Shown one piece after another: positions 48,701 through 56,553 of a stretch of DNA of 64,000 nucleotides. A model generated the notes under the pieces. The model made no database searches, was not told the DNA's origin, and saw only the letters and a list, made by a program, of their open reading frames with translations. Position numbers and translations under genes: made by a program. How positions within the stretch are numbered: the first letter of the stretch is position 1; each line of letters opens with the position of its first letter. The stretch is taken from positions 62,001 through 126,000 of the forward strand of contig CAXXRA010000015.1 in assembly GCA_963663975.2 (NCBI GenBank), written 5' to 3'. The stretch is from JANQRX01 sp963663975. Lineage in GTDB: Bacteria > Pseudomonadota > Alphaproteobacteria > Rhizobiales > Kaistiaceae.

Positions 48701-48799
48701 CGTTTCGGGCGTAATGTCGTTCGAAAGCACCAAGCGGACAACCGTCGAGCGGCTATAGATATTCCCTGCCGCGAGTATCCGTGCACTGACGATCTTCAT
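45767..48799 (-). CDS. Cyanophycin-synthetase-like ATP-grasp / Mur-ligase-like / CapA fusion
   Basis: 1010 residues, intact. Residues ~1-170 resemble the N-terminal domain of cyanophycin synthetase; ~170-440 are an ATP-grasp domain (RSAQLRGIPWSTVRDINFLR, GFPVVVKPAAGNLGRSITVG, GNEHRLLVIGGKFFAATWRQ, CGVDFITSD, ICEVNTRPLL). Residues ~465-610 follow the pattern of the CphA Mur-ligase start, but the P-loop GTNGKTT is replaced by LTGSSKTVL, and the segment is short (VDTGIVVVTPHEVVHSGVGL, DRIDLAILPS). The C-terminal ~330 residues form a CapA-type metallophosphatase (LLLGDIGFGESYV, VSLANNHSLDCGAAGLGETI, YPHWGIDYRDTQQYQRELAK, YGIGNFVWNTPGRF), with GNLK instead of the usual GNLE. It probably joins amino acids ATP-dependently and processes the product. 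ACP and P450 genes lie upstream on the same strand. Confidence 0.85.
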   Translation of the reverse strand: MKIVSARILAAGNIYSRSTVVRLVLSNDITPETDLPPAIGQLVADVIPPISRLRPEILDFPAWRFVQSVQRPITATFVVEALALLLQRWFNWPVGFSGCELDAALRGAAAIFETRNAEAGLRAGEVAIGLLDSLRCEAPDRLRVIFQERFEAYSKENLSLGASTAAIARSAQLRGIPWSTVRDINFLRLGHGQYSNVFSGSESTRESSIGAKLAKSKPWTNAVLAAAGLPVAAQQAVRGVKEALGAARWIGFPVVVKPAAGNLGRSITVGVANEKQLGEAFEQARTVSREVVIESVIEGNEHRLLVIGGKFFAATWRQPAQVKGDGVSTVHQLVDRENLDPDRQPGAHSSLKPILIDGVAHTCLTEQGLSPEAVPQSDQVVFLRRVSNVSQGGTTADVTDMVHPSIREIAERAAAALGIDVCGVDFITSDIGRPYWETGGAICEVNTRPLLRTYLAAFDVTPRDAADAIVRRLYPEGSPSRNPVVTILTGSSKTVLQDAIHTAAVKAGRQIGLASSKGTIIGTQGYPIRSLHHLDAVEAITVDGTVDTGIVVVTPHEVVHSGVGLDRIDLAILPSGDRSALAGQACEVLARIADGHVIDEDDPAVLDRALECLGVTRGEKSQYPADLPRASGTSAAILPLSSIEQPNDSDRSDFTLLLLGDIGFGESYVASPRMARLRRMLAIKGHRFSLARVIDLLKDADLTVGNLKVPLATTPNPDLQDRKKFLGWSDPDETVAALVEAGFDAVSLANNHSLDCGAAGLGETIRRVHDSGIAAFGAGADLSAAGRALVRTVRVGPVERTIVVFACFEFRKKYDEQFTWYASTERPGINPIQPDAIAGQIADLRKTVPTPLFIAYPHWGIDYRDTQQYQRELAKRLIAAGVDLIVGHGTHTLQGIETVSGRPVVYGIGNFVWNTPGRFSKSGAPPYGLAATVRFRHLKGGVSVFLRLYPLLTDNRISNFQNRPVSAQEFPAALAALSKNFDGSSQDLATGADRLGHYVEIPIERSGSSM

Positions 48800-48921
48800 T
48801 CCAGACTATCTCAACCAATGCGGCATCCGCCGCCATGCAGTCGGACACCAACTAGTCGACATCCACCCGACGGCCAGGTAAGCACGACACCTGATTGGTG
48901 ATTCATCTGGGAAATTCGGGA

Positions 48922-49173
48922 CTACACCGTCCGCTTGACCAGATCCACAATATCAGAAACCCTGTCACATTTTAGGACGTCATCCTCATTTAATAATACA
49001 TCAAATGCATTTTCGATATTCATTATCAACTCCATTCGATCCAAGCTATCTATATTTAATTCTGAAACCCGCAAATCCATAATCTCGTTATCCGAAGATG
49101 GATCGCCACCGTCCGCGTTTGCTTCAATAAGATCGCGAAACATCCTAATTGTTTCGAGCTTTGTGTCAGTCAT
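48922..49173 (-). CDS. Acyl/peptidyl carrier protein
   Basis: 83 residues with the carrier-protein four-helix pattern and the phosphopantetheine site Ser43 in LNIDSLDRMELIM. The acidic helix II region (MNIENAFDVLLNEDDVL) is typical of acyl carrier proteins. The start overlaps the end of the P450 gene by 8 bases, so both are translationally coupled. GC content is far lower than in most of the window, shared only with the P450 and the orphan at 28983, which suggests acquisition by transfer. It is not a housekeeping AcpP; it probably holds an acyl or amino-acyl substrate for the P450 or the ATP-grasp protein. Confidence 0.88.
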   Translation of the reverse strand: MTDTKLETIRMFRDLIEANADGGDPSSDNEIMDLRVSELNIDSLDRMELIMNIENAFDVLLNEDDVLKCDRVSDIVDLVKRTV

Positions 49174-50206
49174 CGGTTACAGCGACCTCAACAATGTTGG
49201 GGAAATTGAATACATAATCAGAGCTTCGATAACTCACCGCCTTAATCGCTGCCCGTTTGCCGGTTGCACTAAGTGCTGTTGTTAACTCCCGCCACACTTG
49301 TTGAGATATTGCTTTACCAAGGCAAACATGTCTCCCCGAACCGAAATAATGGTCGTAACCGTCATCTCCGCCAGATTCAAAGGAATCCAAATAAAGGCGT
49401 ACTCGTTGATCCTTTTTTATGTGCGCGTCGCAGAGACGAATGGATCTCTTCGCGACTCTTTCGACATATGGCACGGCGGTAATCGGGATCTTTTGGCTCC
49501 AAACGATCTCACTCATTCGCCTTCTGGCATTTCGTTCAATCTCGTAAACAAAAGACCCCGTAATCGACGCTAATAGGGAGTCTGTGCCTATAACCGCCAT
49601 AGCGGCGCGCATTTCCGCGCTATCGTCCGGAAGATCTATTTTCGCGTTCTCGCGAATTGCCTTTATCTTCTCATTTACCATTTTGCGTCGGTTAACGCTG
49701 AGTGTCTTGTCAAAAAGTTGCGAGGGGGATGCCTCACTGGAATAGGGAGGCAAACATACTTGACTTAAATCAGCCATGAGGCGTAAAACGCATGGAGAAA
49801 ATACCTCTGAAACAATGTTAAAGGTATTTTTGAGGGCGAATGACGTCGTGATGTTTTCTCGTGAGAAATCTTTGAATTTCTGCAGCGACAGATTTGAATG
49901 TTGCCTAATATCAATGGCCATTTTCCTTCTTACGGTCGCGTGATTCGATCCTTCCAGCGCCAAAGGAACATTGTCAAATAATTTCTCCGTCTCGATCAGA
50001 TCCACGCCAAGTCCCCGAGATAACTTTGTGGTCTCGCTCTTATAGTCGACCACCTCAAAGTTCCTGTCTTTAAGGGCGGAAAGAATGACATCGTTAGAGA
50101 ATGTCATCCAGCAGTCAAGTTCATTCGACCACAACAAGGCCGGTGCGGTCTTGTAGAAATCACGTTTTTCAGGTGAACGATGAATCAGAAGATGGGGAGT
50201 TTTCAT
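49166..50206 (-). CDS. Cytochrome P450
   Basis: 346 residues from the ATG at 50206 (MKTPHLLIHRSPEKRDFYKT); an upstream start at 50263 adds an unlikely leader. The haem-ligand loop YFGSGRHVCLGKAISQQVWR holds the proximal cysteine. A K-helix-like VERVAKRSIRLCDAHIKKDQ and the substrate-binding LEGSNHATVRRKMAIDIRQH (helix C, W/HxxxR type) are also visible. The I-helix region (IGTDSLLASITGSFVYEIER) lacks the usual A/G-G-x-D/E-T motif. The protein is short for a bacterial P450 (about 400). No electron-transfer partner is encoded nearby. Coupled to the ACP gene, which suggests oxidation of a carrier-bound substrate. Confidence 0.88.
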   Translation of the reverse strand: MKTPHLLIHRSPEKRDFYKTAPALLWSNELDCWMTFSNDVILSALKDRNFEVVDYKSETTKLSRGLGVDLIETEKLFDNVPLALEGSNHATVRRKMAIDIRQHSNLSLQKFKDFSRENITTSFALKNTFNIVSEVFSPCVLRLMADLSQVCLPPYSSEASPSQLFDKTLSVNRRKMVNEKIKAIRENAKIDLPDDSAEMRAAMAVIGTDSLLASITGSFVYEIERNARRRMSEIVWSQKIPITAVPYVERVAKRSIRLCDAHIKKDQRVRLYLDSFESGGDDGYDHYFGSGRHVCLGKAISQQVWRELTTALSATGKRAAIKAVSYRSSDYVFNFPNIVEVAVTDD

Positions 50207-50339
50207 TGGTGAGGACCGAGGTAAGGCTTGCCGCCCCTGAAATATGTCGATATACGCCGACATCCAGGCGGTAACCGGCTGGTTGAGTTGAGTTTGACGC
50301 GGCTGAAGAGCGTTGGCAAGCTCGGAGGCAGCGTCTTGG

Positions 50340-50690
50340 CTGGCGCGGTTCCCGAAAGGTCACGCGCAGACGGTCAGGTGCTCGCATCGTAGCGAGTCGA
50401 GCAAGCCGATCGCGACTTCGCCGGCCCGGAGCCCCGCTTCGGCATTTCGGGTTTCGAAGATGGCGGCCGCACCGCGCAACGCGGCATCCAATTCGCAGCC
50501 GGAGAAACCGACCGGCCGGTTGAACCAGCGTTGAAGCAAAAGGGCGATTGCCTCGACGACGAACGTCGCGGTAATTGGCCTCTGGACGCTCTGCACGAAC
50601 CGCCACGCGGGAAGGTTTCGGACGTAATGTCATTGGAAAGCACCAAGCGGACAACCGCCGAGCAGTCAGTTTTCTGCACGGGTCGTCCGA
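50340..50690 (-). pseudogene. Fragment of the ATP-grasp/CapA gene 5' part
   Basis: High similarity to the 5' part of the gene at 45767-48799 (bases 48360-48750 there): SVQRPITATFVVEAIALLLQ, RWFNRPVGFSGCELDAALRG, AAAIFETRNAEAGLRAGEVA are nearly identical. About 100 bases corresponding to the segment between the VRLVLSNDIT stretch and FPAWRFVQSVQ are missing, and the frame is broken at both ends. It lies upstream of the P450 in the same direction. It must be a duplication remnant, not a gene. Confidence 0.85.
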
Positions 50691-50699
50691 CAAGAAAGC

Positions 50700-51044
50700 A
50701 CTAAGCCATCGTCGCTCCCCATTTGGCCAAGGCTAGGGGACCCCGCGCCACTTTCTTTCGCCAGCACCCATGGTTAACAAGATACTCAAAGAAGCCCGAC
50801 GAGGCGTTCTAGAGTTTTTGCATCATCGCACGACGCTGCTCGTTAGCTGCCACAATCTGAGTTGCCCGGTACGCCAGTCTAATAGCAGCGCGCCTGTAGC
50901 CATACTGGCGCCGCTCAAACATCTCGGCGACCCTTACCGCGTGATGATCCTGCAAATTCTCATCGGGTAGAAGCCGGGCGACTCTCGCAAGGTGAGGCTC
51001 GCACAGGTCGTAATGGGTATACACCGCTGATAAGTGCCGCGGCG
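50700..51044. other. Region without a clear gene
   Basis: A reverse-strand frame (51126-50809) contains a protein-like stretch (DHHAVRVAEMFERRQYGYRR, AAIRLAYRATQIVAANEQRR), but its 5' part overlaps ankyrin sequence read on the wrong strand. I recognise no family. It could be the tail of a lost gene. Confidence 0.35.
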
Positions 51045-51650
51045 GCCAATGCTCCCAGCGCCGTCGAGTTGCTTTTCGCGGAAGGCGCAGATATCGACGC
51101 AAAGACATCGTCGGGCCAGACGGCATTGCTTCAAGCCACCGTGCACTGGGCAGCGCTCAAGGACAACGTCGATGCGGCGCGTTTTCTGATCGTCAGGGGC
51201 CGATGTGAACCTGCCAAGGATCGCCAATCCAGAAACCGCACTGCACATCGCCGCCCAGCAGGGCAGCGTCGGAGTGGCGGCGCTCCTGATTGAGGCAGGC
51301 GCTGACCTTGAGGCTCGGACCGACGATGGAGGCACGGCACTGTACATGGCCGCCAGCACGGATCACGTTAACGTCGCGAATCTGCTCATCGAGGCGGGCG
51401 TTGACATTGACGCTCGTGCACGTGTTGACATTGACGCTCGTGCACGTAGGGGAGGAACTCCTTTGATTAGAGCCGCCCTCTCCAACGCTGTCGGAGCAAT
51501 CGAGTTGCTTGTCGCCGCAGGCGCAGATATCGACGGGAAGCTGCCGGCTGGCCGGACAGCATTGCATCAGGCCGCGCAGGAAGGCCGCGCTGACGCCACA
51601 AGAAGACTTATCGAACTAGGGGGCCGATGTGAACGGGGCGCCCGGCACCG
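51045..51650 (+). pseudogene. Ankyrin-repeat protein, second decayed copy
   Basis: Related to the gene at 31844-32657 but reading on the plus strand: AVELLFAEGADIDAKTSSGQ, HWAALKDNVDAARFLIV, then after a shift near 51195 ETALHIAAQQGSVGVAALLI, GTALYMAASTDHVNVANLLI, GTPLIRAALSNAVGAIELLV and RTALHQAAQEGRADATRRLI. The start is lost and the end shifts frame near 51615. A 24-bp micro-duplication at 51400-51445 gives VDIDARAR twice. Parts of its 3' end are repeated, with deletions, at 52025-52145. Confidence 0.8.
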
Positions 51651-51651
51651 A

Positions 51652-52005
51652 CCCCTCCGGCGTTGGGCTGTTCGGCGGTGTTGTGCCGGCCTCGAAGACC
51701 TCGATAACGATCATGCGCCCGCCGCAGCATGGGCAAGGCTGTGGGGTAACGCAGGGCTCATCCGGCTCGGTTGCTGATCTTGCGCTGCCTCTTTGGCGGG
51801 CGTCGGCGCGGCGAGCAGTTTGCGGGCCAAGTCCCCGCGAGAACAAGCGCATTTATTCTGATCAAAAGCGCACGGTGCAAGCCAGAGAAAAAACTTCGGA
51901 CGGTTTCTGGACAACTTCGGGGCCCGGCTTTACGGCAGCCACGCAGTTCATCGGGCCGCACTGGGCGGCGACGACGAAGTGCGCATCTGCATCGCCCTCA
52001 CCGGC
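51652..52005 (-). mobile_element. IS91-like transposase C-terminal remnant, first copy of a duplication
   Basis: The reverse strand encodes a tail resembling IS91/Y2-type transposases (DLARKLLAAPTPAKEAAQD in one frame; CVTPQPCPCCGGRMIVIEVF followed by EAGTTPP in another). The zinc-ribbon-like CPCCGG motif and position at the end are typical. No upstream catalytic part exists. The 354 bases are repeated identically at 52145-52498. Confidence 0.55.
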
Positions 52006-52024
52006 ATCCCCGCATTGACATTGA

Positions 52025-52498
52025 CCGTGCACAAAGCCCTCTCCAACGCTGGTCGAGTTGCTTGTCGCCGCAGGCGCAGATATGACGGGAAGCTGCCGGC
52101 TTGCATCAGGCCGCGCAGGAACGCCACAAGAAGACTTATCGAGACCCCTCCGGCGTTGGGCTGTTCGGCGGTGTTGTGCCGGCCTCGAAGACCTCGATAA
52201 CGATCATGCGCCCGCCGCAGCATGGGCAAGGCTGTGGGGTAACGCAGGGCTCATCCGGCTCGGTTGCTGATCTTGCGCTGCCTCTTTGGCGGGCGTCGGC
52301 GCGGCGAGCAGTTTGCGGGCCAAGTCCCCGCGAGAACAAGCGCATTTATTCTGATCAAAAGCGCACGGTGCAAGCCAGAGAAAAAACTTCGGACGGTTTC
52401 TGGACAACTTCGGGGCCCGGCTTTACGGCAGCCACGCAGTTCATCGGGCCGCACTGGGCGGCGACGACGAAGTGCGCATCTGCATCGCCCTCACCGGC
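52025..52498. repeat. Tandem duplicate of the ankyrin 3' end and IS91-like remnant
   Basis: Offset of 493 bases from the first copy. Bases 52145-52498 match 51652-52005 without visible change, whereas 52025-52144 match the ankyrin segment 51475-51650 with several short deletions (for example GCCCTCTCCAACGCT, then CGAGTTGCTTGTCGCCGCAG). One copy is thus partly intact and partly eroded. Confidence 0.85.
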
Positions 52499-52597
52499 AT
52501 CCCGCATTGCCCGTGCAAAGAAACGTGGTTTGACATTTACGTTGAGGACGTAAAAATGCCCGTCATGGTACCAAGACTGCGCTGGGCGGGCCGCAAT

Positions 52598-53690
52598 ATG
52601 AAACAAGCTCAGAACTGGAGGCTGCCGGGTCGAAAGGTGGCCGTCAAAGCAATCGTTCTGGGCTCTGCCGCTGCGCTCGCGGTGACGGGGGCTCAGGCGT
52701 CGGGCCTGCCGATCGCGGAGTCCGTCGATTACGTTCGCGTATGTGACGCATTTGGGACCGGCTACTGGTCCCTCCCGGCAACGGACGGGTGCATCAGACT
52801 CCACGAAAAAAAGGTCAAGTTTAGAACCCAGTCGAAAACCGAGTACGGCGTGCTCACCAGTTATTCCAAGTTCGAGGTCGAGTTCAAGGGAGACGACGGC
52901 GAGCTAGCTGTCACACTTGACCAAGCGTATAGAACCAGGTCGAAGACCAAGTACGGCGTGCTCACCAGTTATTCCAAGTTCGAGGTTGAGTTCGACGGAA
53001 ACGGCGGCGAGCTAGCTGTCAAGCTTGACCATGCGTATATCCGGCTCGGCGGGTTCCTTGCCGGCCACACTGAAACAACGTTCGGCTATGGTGGCGCCTT
53101 TTTTGGCCGTTCGTTGGACGGTGACCGATGATGTCGACCAGGTGCGTCTGACCTGGGCCAAGGACGGTTTCGGGCTCATGCTCAGCATTGAGGATCCCGT
53201 CGATCGCTGGGGTTCGGACTCCAGCTTCAACACGCCGGACATTATCGGTGCGTGGAAGTTGAAACAAGTTGGTTGGGATGCCAAATTCTCGGCCGGTTTC
53301 GCCGATCTATCGGACGGGACCGCCTGGGCGGTTCAGGCTGGCGCCACGTTCGATCTCAAGGCGATCGCTGAAGACGACAAATTTCGGTTTAAGGTGGGCG
53401 CGGGAGGTGCGCCGGCGGGGACCGGCAATGCCTTCCTTGGGTGCGATGGCGGGGGCGTTTGCACCTACGCCATGGCGTCATTGCGACACTACTGGACCTC
53501 AGCTCTATCGTCAGCAATTACTTACGCGTTTAACGACCATGGTTCCGATCCCGACTCATACTCCGTCGCCGGCAATCTGGTGTGGAAGGGACGCGATAGC
53601 ACCAGCGTTGGCTTCGGGGCGCGGCACACCAGCGAAGGCGGTGATCGCGAGTGGAGGGGCAAGTTTAAGCTTAAACGCGAGCTTAGATAA
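52598..53690 (+). pseudogene. Porin_2-family porin, copy 2, frameshifted
   Basis: Starts at ATG 52598 with signal peptide (KAIVLGSAAALAVTGAQAS) and the family N-terminus (DYVRVCDAFGTGYWSLPATD). A 108-bp segment is tandemly duplicated at 52823-53038 (YGVLTSYSKFEVEF occurs twice). Near 53123 one extra base (GACCGATG here versus GACGATG in copy 1) shifts the frame; the rest (DDVDQVRLTWAKDGFGLMLS to GAPAGTGNAFLGCDGGGVCT) is open from there to 53690. Without that base the gene would be readable throughout, unlike copy 1, which has a TAG. Confidence 0.85.
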
Positions 53691-53902
53691 CGGGGTTTTA
53701 CGATGCCGCACAAATTACCGGCACGCACTATTGCTTTGATTCATTCAGGCGATTCCCAAATCACTGGAGACGATAGCACCAGCGTTGGCTTCGGGGCGCG
53801 GCACACCAGCGAAGGCGGTGATCGCGAGTGGAGGGGCAAGTTTAAGCTTAAACGCGAGCTTAGATAACGGGGTTTTACGATGCCGCACAAATTACCGGCA
53901 CG
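53592..53902 (+). repeat. Duplicated porin 3' end
   Basis: About 135 bases at the porin 3' end (53594-53728, CGATAGCACCAGCGTTGGCT to the stretch CCGCACAAATTACCGGCACG) are repeated at 53767-53902 with no visible change. About 40 bases of unrelated sequence separate the copies. Confidence 0.85.
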
Positions 53903-54079
53903 CAATTCTCGTGCTATCGCCATGCTGAATCGCTGCTCCACACCCTTCATCCCCCGCCCTCTGCCAAAGGCAAAAAGCCTATCATTGGTGGAATATCGCT
54001 CCGGCCAAGCCGGCCGCTTCAGTGGGGGGTTATTGCGCCAGCCGTCTCAGTGGTTCTTGGCTGCGTAAGGAATGCAGTT

Positions 54080-54725
54080 CCCTTGACGGTGGAACGGCGG
54101 TACGATTTCCCTGAATCTGGGGTTATCTGGGAAACGTCGGTGAAAGTCCGTGAGCTTTATGGCTGCGTTTACGAGAAGGCGGCCTCGGAGAAATGAGCCG
54201 AAATAAACCGCTAACTACCAACGCGGCTGCTCTGGTGCGCGCCGCGGAAGCCCGCGGCATTCCCTGGACCCGGATCGACGACGGGAGGATTATCCAACTC
54301 GGACAGGGTCGCTTCCAGGAACGACTGATTGCTACATATACAAGCATGACGAATGTGATCGGGCAAAAAATTGCCAAAATAAGTCGCGGACCAATCGAGT
54401 CCTCGGCGAGATTGGACTACCGGTTACCGATCAACGCACGGCGCGTAGTTCGCGGCAAGCCGTCAGCGCGGCCAAACGCCTTGGGTACCCCGTGGTGGTG
54501 AAGCCGTTGAGCGGCGGTTTGGGTCGTTTGGTAACAATAGGCATCAGCGACAAGCAAGGCGTAAAGGACGCGTACGAGAAGCTACACAGGGCGGGCGATA
54601 CCGCCATCGTCGAGAAGTTCGTGGAGGGCGATCGCACTCACGGCCTGAAGGATGAGAGGCTACCGAGCCGAGTCATTGTGACGTTGAACGAGGCCGTATC
54701 ATCAGCATCGCGCAGGCCGAAGTAG
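54080..54725 (+). pseudogene. Cyanophycin-synthetase-like ATP-grasp fragment
   Basis: Pieces of a CphA-type protein in several frames: VKVRELYGCVYEKAA (54140-54190), LTTNAAALVRAAEARGIPWT and RIDDGRIIQLGQGRFQERLI (54205 onward), then after a frameshift and deletion VVVKPLSGGLGRLVTIGISD and GDTAIVEKFVEGDRTHGLKD. The Mur-ligase part and the N-terminus are missing. It is closer to ordinary cyanophycin synthetase (QLGQGRFQERLIATYTS) than the intact fusion at 45767 is, and lies on the opposite strand. Non-functional. Confidence 0.82.
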
Positions 54726-55108
54726 ATATGGCTCAACCGCTTTGTGGTGAAGCCATACCGACCTCGGCCATTGGCCATCCTGTCGAGGCGGGAGTGGATG
54801 ACCGCTTTCGGGCGGATAGTGTTGCAAAACTATTTTCGATGGTTGGGAACAGCGGTTCCGTAAAATCTGGATTCAGATATCTCCAGAAATCGAAATCGGA
54901 TTCCACCGGGGCGACCTCGTTAGAATCCGATTCTACGAGATTGGCCAAGTTTCGGCTTGCGATGAGTTTTGCAACACAATCGGGGGCAAGGCAGACATCG
55001 TCACCCCCCCGACGGCAGCTAATGACCCCGAAGTCGCCGTCAGATGTTAGACTAAGTAGGTCAATGGCGGTTGAGTTGCGTCCTGCTGAACCCTGAACGT
55101 CCTATTTC
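54726..55108. other. Region with repeat and possible gene tail
   Basis: A plus-strand frame around 54840-55050 reads WEQRFRKIWIQISPEIEIGF and HRGDLVRIRFYEIGQVSACD, with protein-like character, then passes into the dispersed repeat (54982-55030: AGGCAGACATCGTCACC, CGACGGCAGCTAATGACCCC). I recognise no family; it may be the tail of a lost gene cut at the repeat. Confidence 0.4.
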
Positions 55109-56371
55109 TTAGCGCATCGACTCTTGGAATCCCTGGTATTGAATGAAGGCGCTCAGCGCGTGCTGGACATAGTCGATCCTAACCTCCGTCGTGCGCCGGT
55201 TGAAGGATTGAGCGTTTGGATGTGACGAGGCGATACGTGCAGTTGCGCGTGTGAACGCTCCTTTATATTGGCCTGTCTTGATTTGCGCGTTCAACAAAAA
55301 GCGGATTCCCCAACTGACACCGATTGACAGCTTGCGGTGGAGGTCGGGCTCGTCCCGAAACAAAGACTCGGTCGCCAACAATCCCTCGAGGCGGGTTGCG
55401 GTTGGTGTCGTTCTTCCATCGGGCGCGAAACCACCTCTGACCGCGGGATTATCGCCCCAAATTTGCTCGGAAAGCATTGATTTGACGACTTGCCGAGCAT
55501 GTCGTTTGAAGACCGACCGATCATTGTCATCAAGGTACGGCCACATCTGCCCGGTGGCGATCAGCGCCCAGTGATCAGCCGGAACCTGGGATTGATCCCG
55601 TCGACTCTCCGAGAGATATCGGAGTGTCTTTCGCGCCCCCTCAAGCCAATCGGCATTCGAATCGATATCGTAAAGCTTCGTCAGTCCCAATGCCGCCTCG
55701 CCGGGGTAGTAGAGCGAAACCCATTCGTCCTGGCGACCGCCCTTGCTCGGTATGAATTTGGAATAAAAGGCGCCGTCTGGCAGCTGCATCGACATCATGA
55801 AACGGGCAAGCCCATCCATTTCGTCGGTCCTAACTGAACTCGACTGGATGCCGTGCAGGGCCGTCAAGGCGACCAGGCCAAGGCCGGACGCGCCCAGTTT
55901 GGCGGTCCGCGGGTCTTTGGCGCCCGTTACTCGACCATCGGACCAGATCGCAAGAGCACCGGGGACTCCATCCACCAACGCCATACTTCGGCTTCGCATG
56001 CGGTCGACCGCCTTCTCGATGACTGGGACGATTTCAGGCCTCTTGGTGAGTTCATAGTACGCTGCCAGGGCGTAGAGCGTGCCGGCGTGGCGCAGCCAGT
56101 TGTATCGCGGCCTGACCGTGATCGTCGGATCGATATTGATCCGGTAAACAAATGAGCCATTGCCGAGTGCCATAGACAGTAGAAAATTCGCGGCGAGATC
56201 CGCCGCGGTCTTCATTTCACTCCGATCGATGGACGTCGGCATGGTCGGTGCTGGCGCCGCGTGGCCATGCGTCGACAATCCAAAGGCGCGTGCGCTTGCC
56301 CGCGCCAGCTTTCGGATTGAATCGAGCGCCGGAGTTGTGAGTGACCTGTTGTGGGACGAGGCGTCCGTCAT
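55109..56371 (-). CDS. Alpha/alpha-toroid-like protein of unknown function
   Basis: 420 residues, intact, no membrane helices. Repeating helical pairs (NWLRHAGTLYALAAYYELTK, KLGASGLGLVALTALHGIQS, SLYYPGEAALGLTKLYDIDS, DHWALIATGQMWPYLDDNDR) indicate an alpha/alpha barrel as in six-hairpin glycosidases, epimerases or terpene-cyclase-like proteins. YPGEAALGL and LRHAGTLYALA are reminiscent of uncharacterised proteins linked to surface polymer synthesis. It lies in the same strand direction as the ATP-grasp/CapA, ACP and P450 genes, about 5 kb upstream, and may belong to the same system. The catalytic role cannot be read off. Confidence 0.7.
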   Translation of the reverse strand: MTDASSHNRSLTTPALDSIRKLARASARAFGLSTHGHAAPAPTMPTSIDRSEMKTAADLAANFLLSMALGNGSFVYRINIDPTITVRPRYNWLRHAGTLYALAAYYELTKRPEIVPVIEKAVDRMRSRSMALVDGVPGALAIWSDGRVTGAKDPRTAKLGASGLGLVALTALHGIQSSSVRTDEMDGLARFMMSMQLPDGAFYSKFIPSKGGRQDEWVSLYYPGEAALGLTKLYDIDSNADWLEGARKTLRYLSESRRDQSQVPADHWALIATGQMWPYLDDNDRSVFKRHARQVVKSMLSEQIWGDNPAVRGGFAPDGRTTPTATRLEGLLATESLFRDEPDLHRKLSIGVSWGIRFLLNAQIKTGQYKGAFTRATARIASSHPNAQSFNRRTTEVRIDYVQHALSAFIQYQGFQESMR

Positions 56372-56553
56372 AGGTTACGGCTGTTCTTAAGCGGGGTCTC
56401 GATTACGCAACACGCCGTATGACAAGCAAGGCTGCGGTGAGCCTCGGCGGTGGAAGGTCGCCTTTTTTGCCCGGCCGTAAGACGAAGCCCACCGCCGGGC
56501 CCTTTTCTCGGAAGGGCGGTTGCTCCTCCGCCTTTGAACTGATGGCTCTACTA

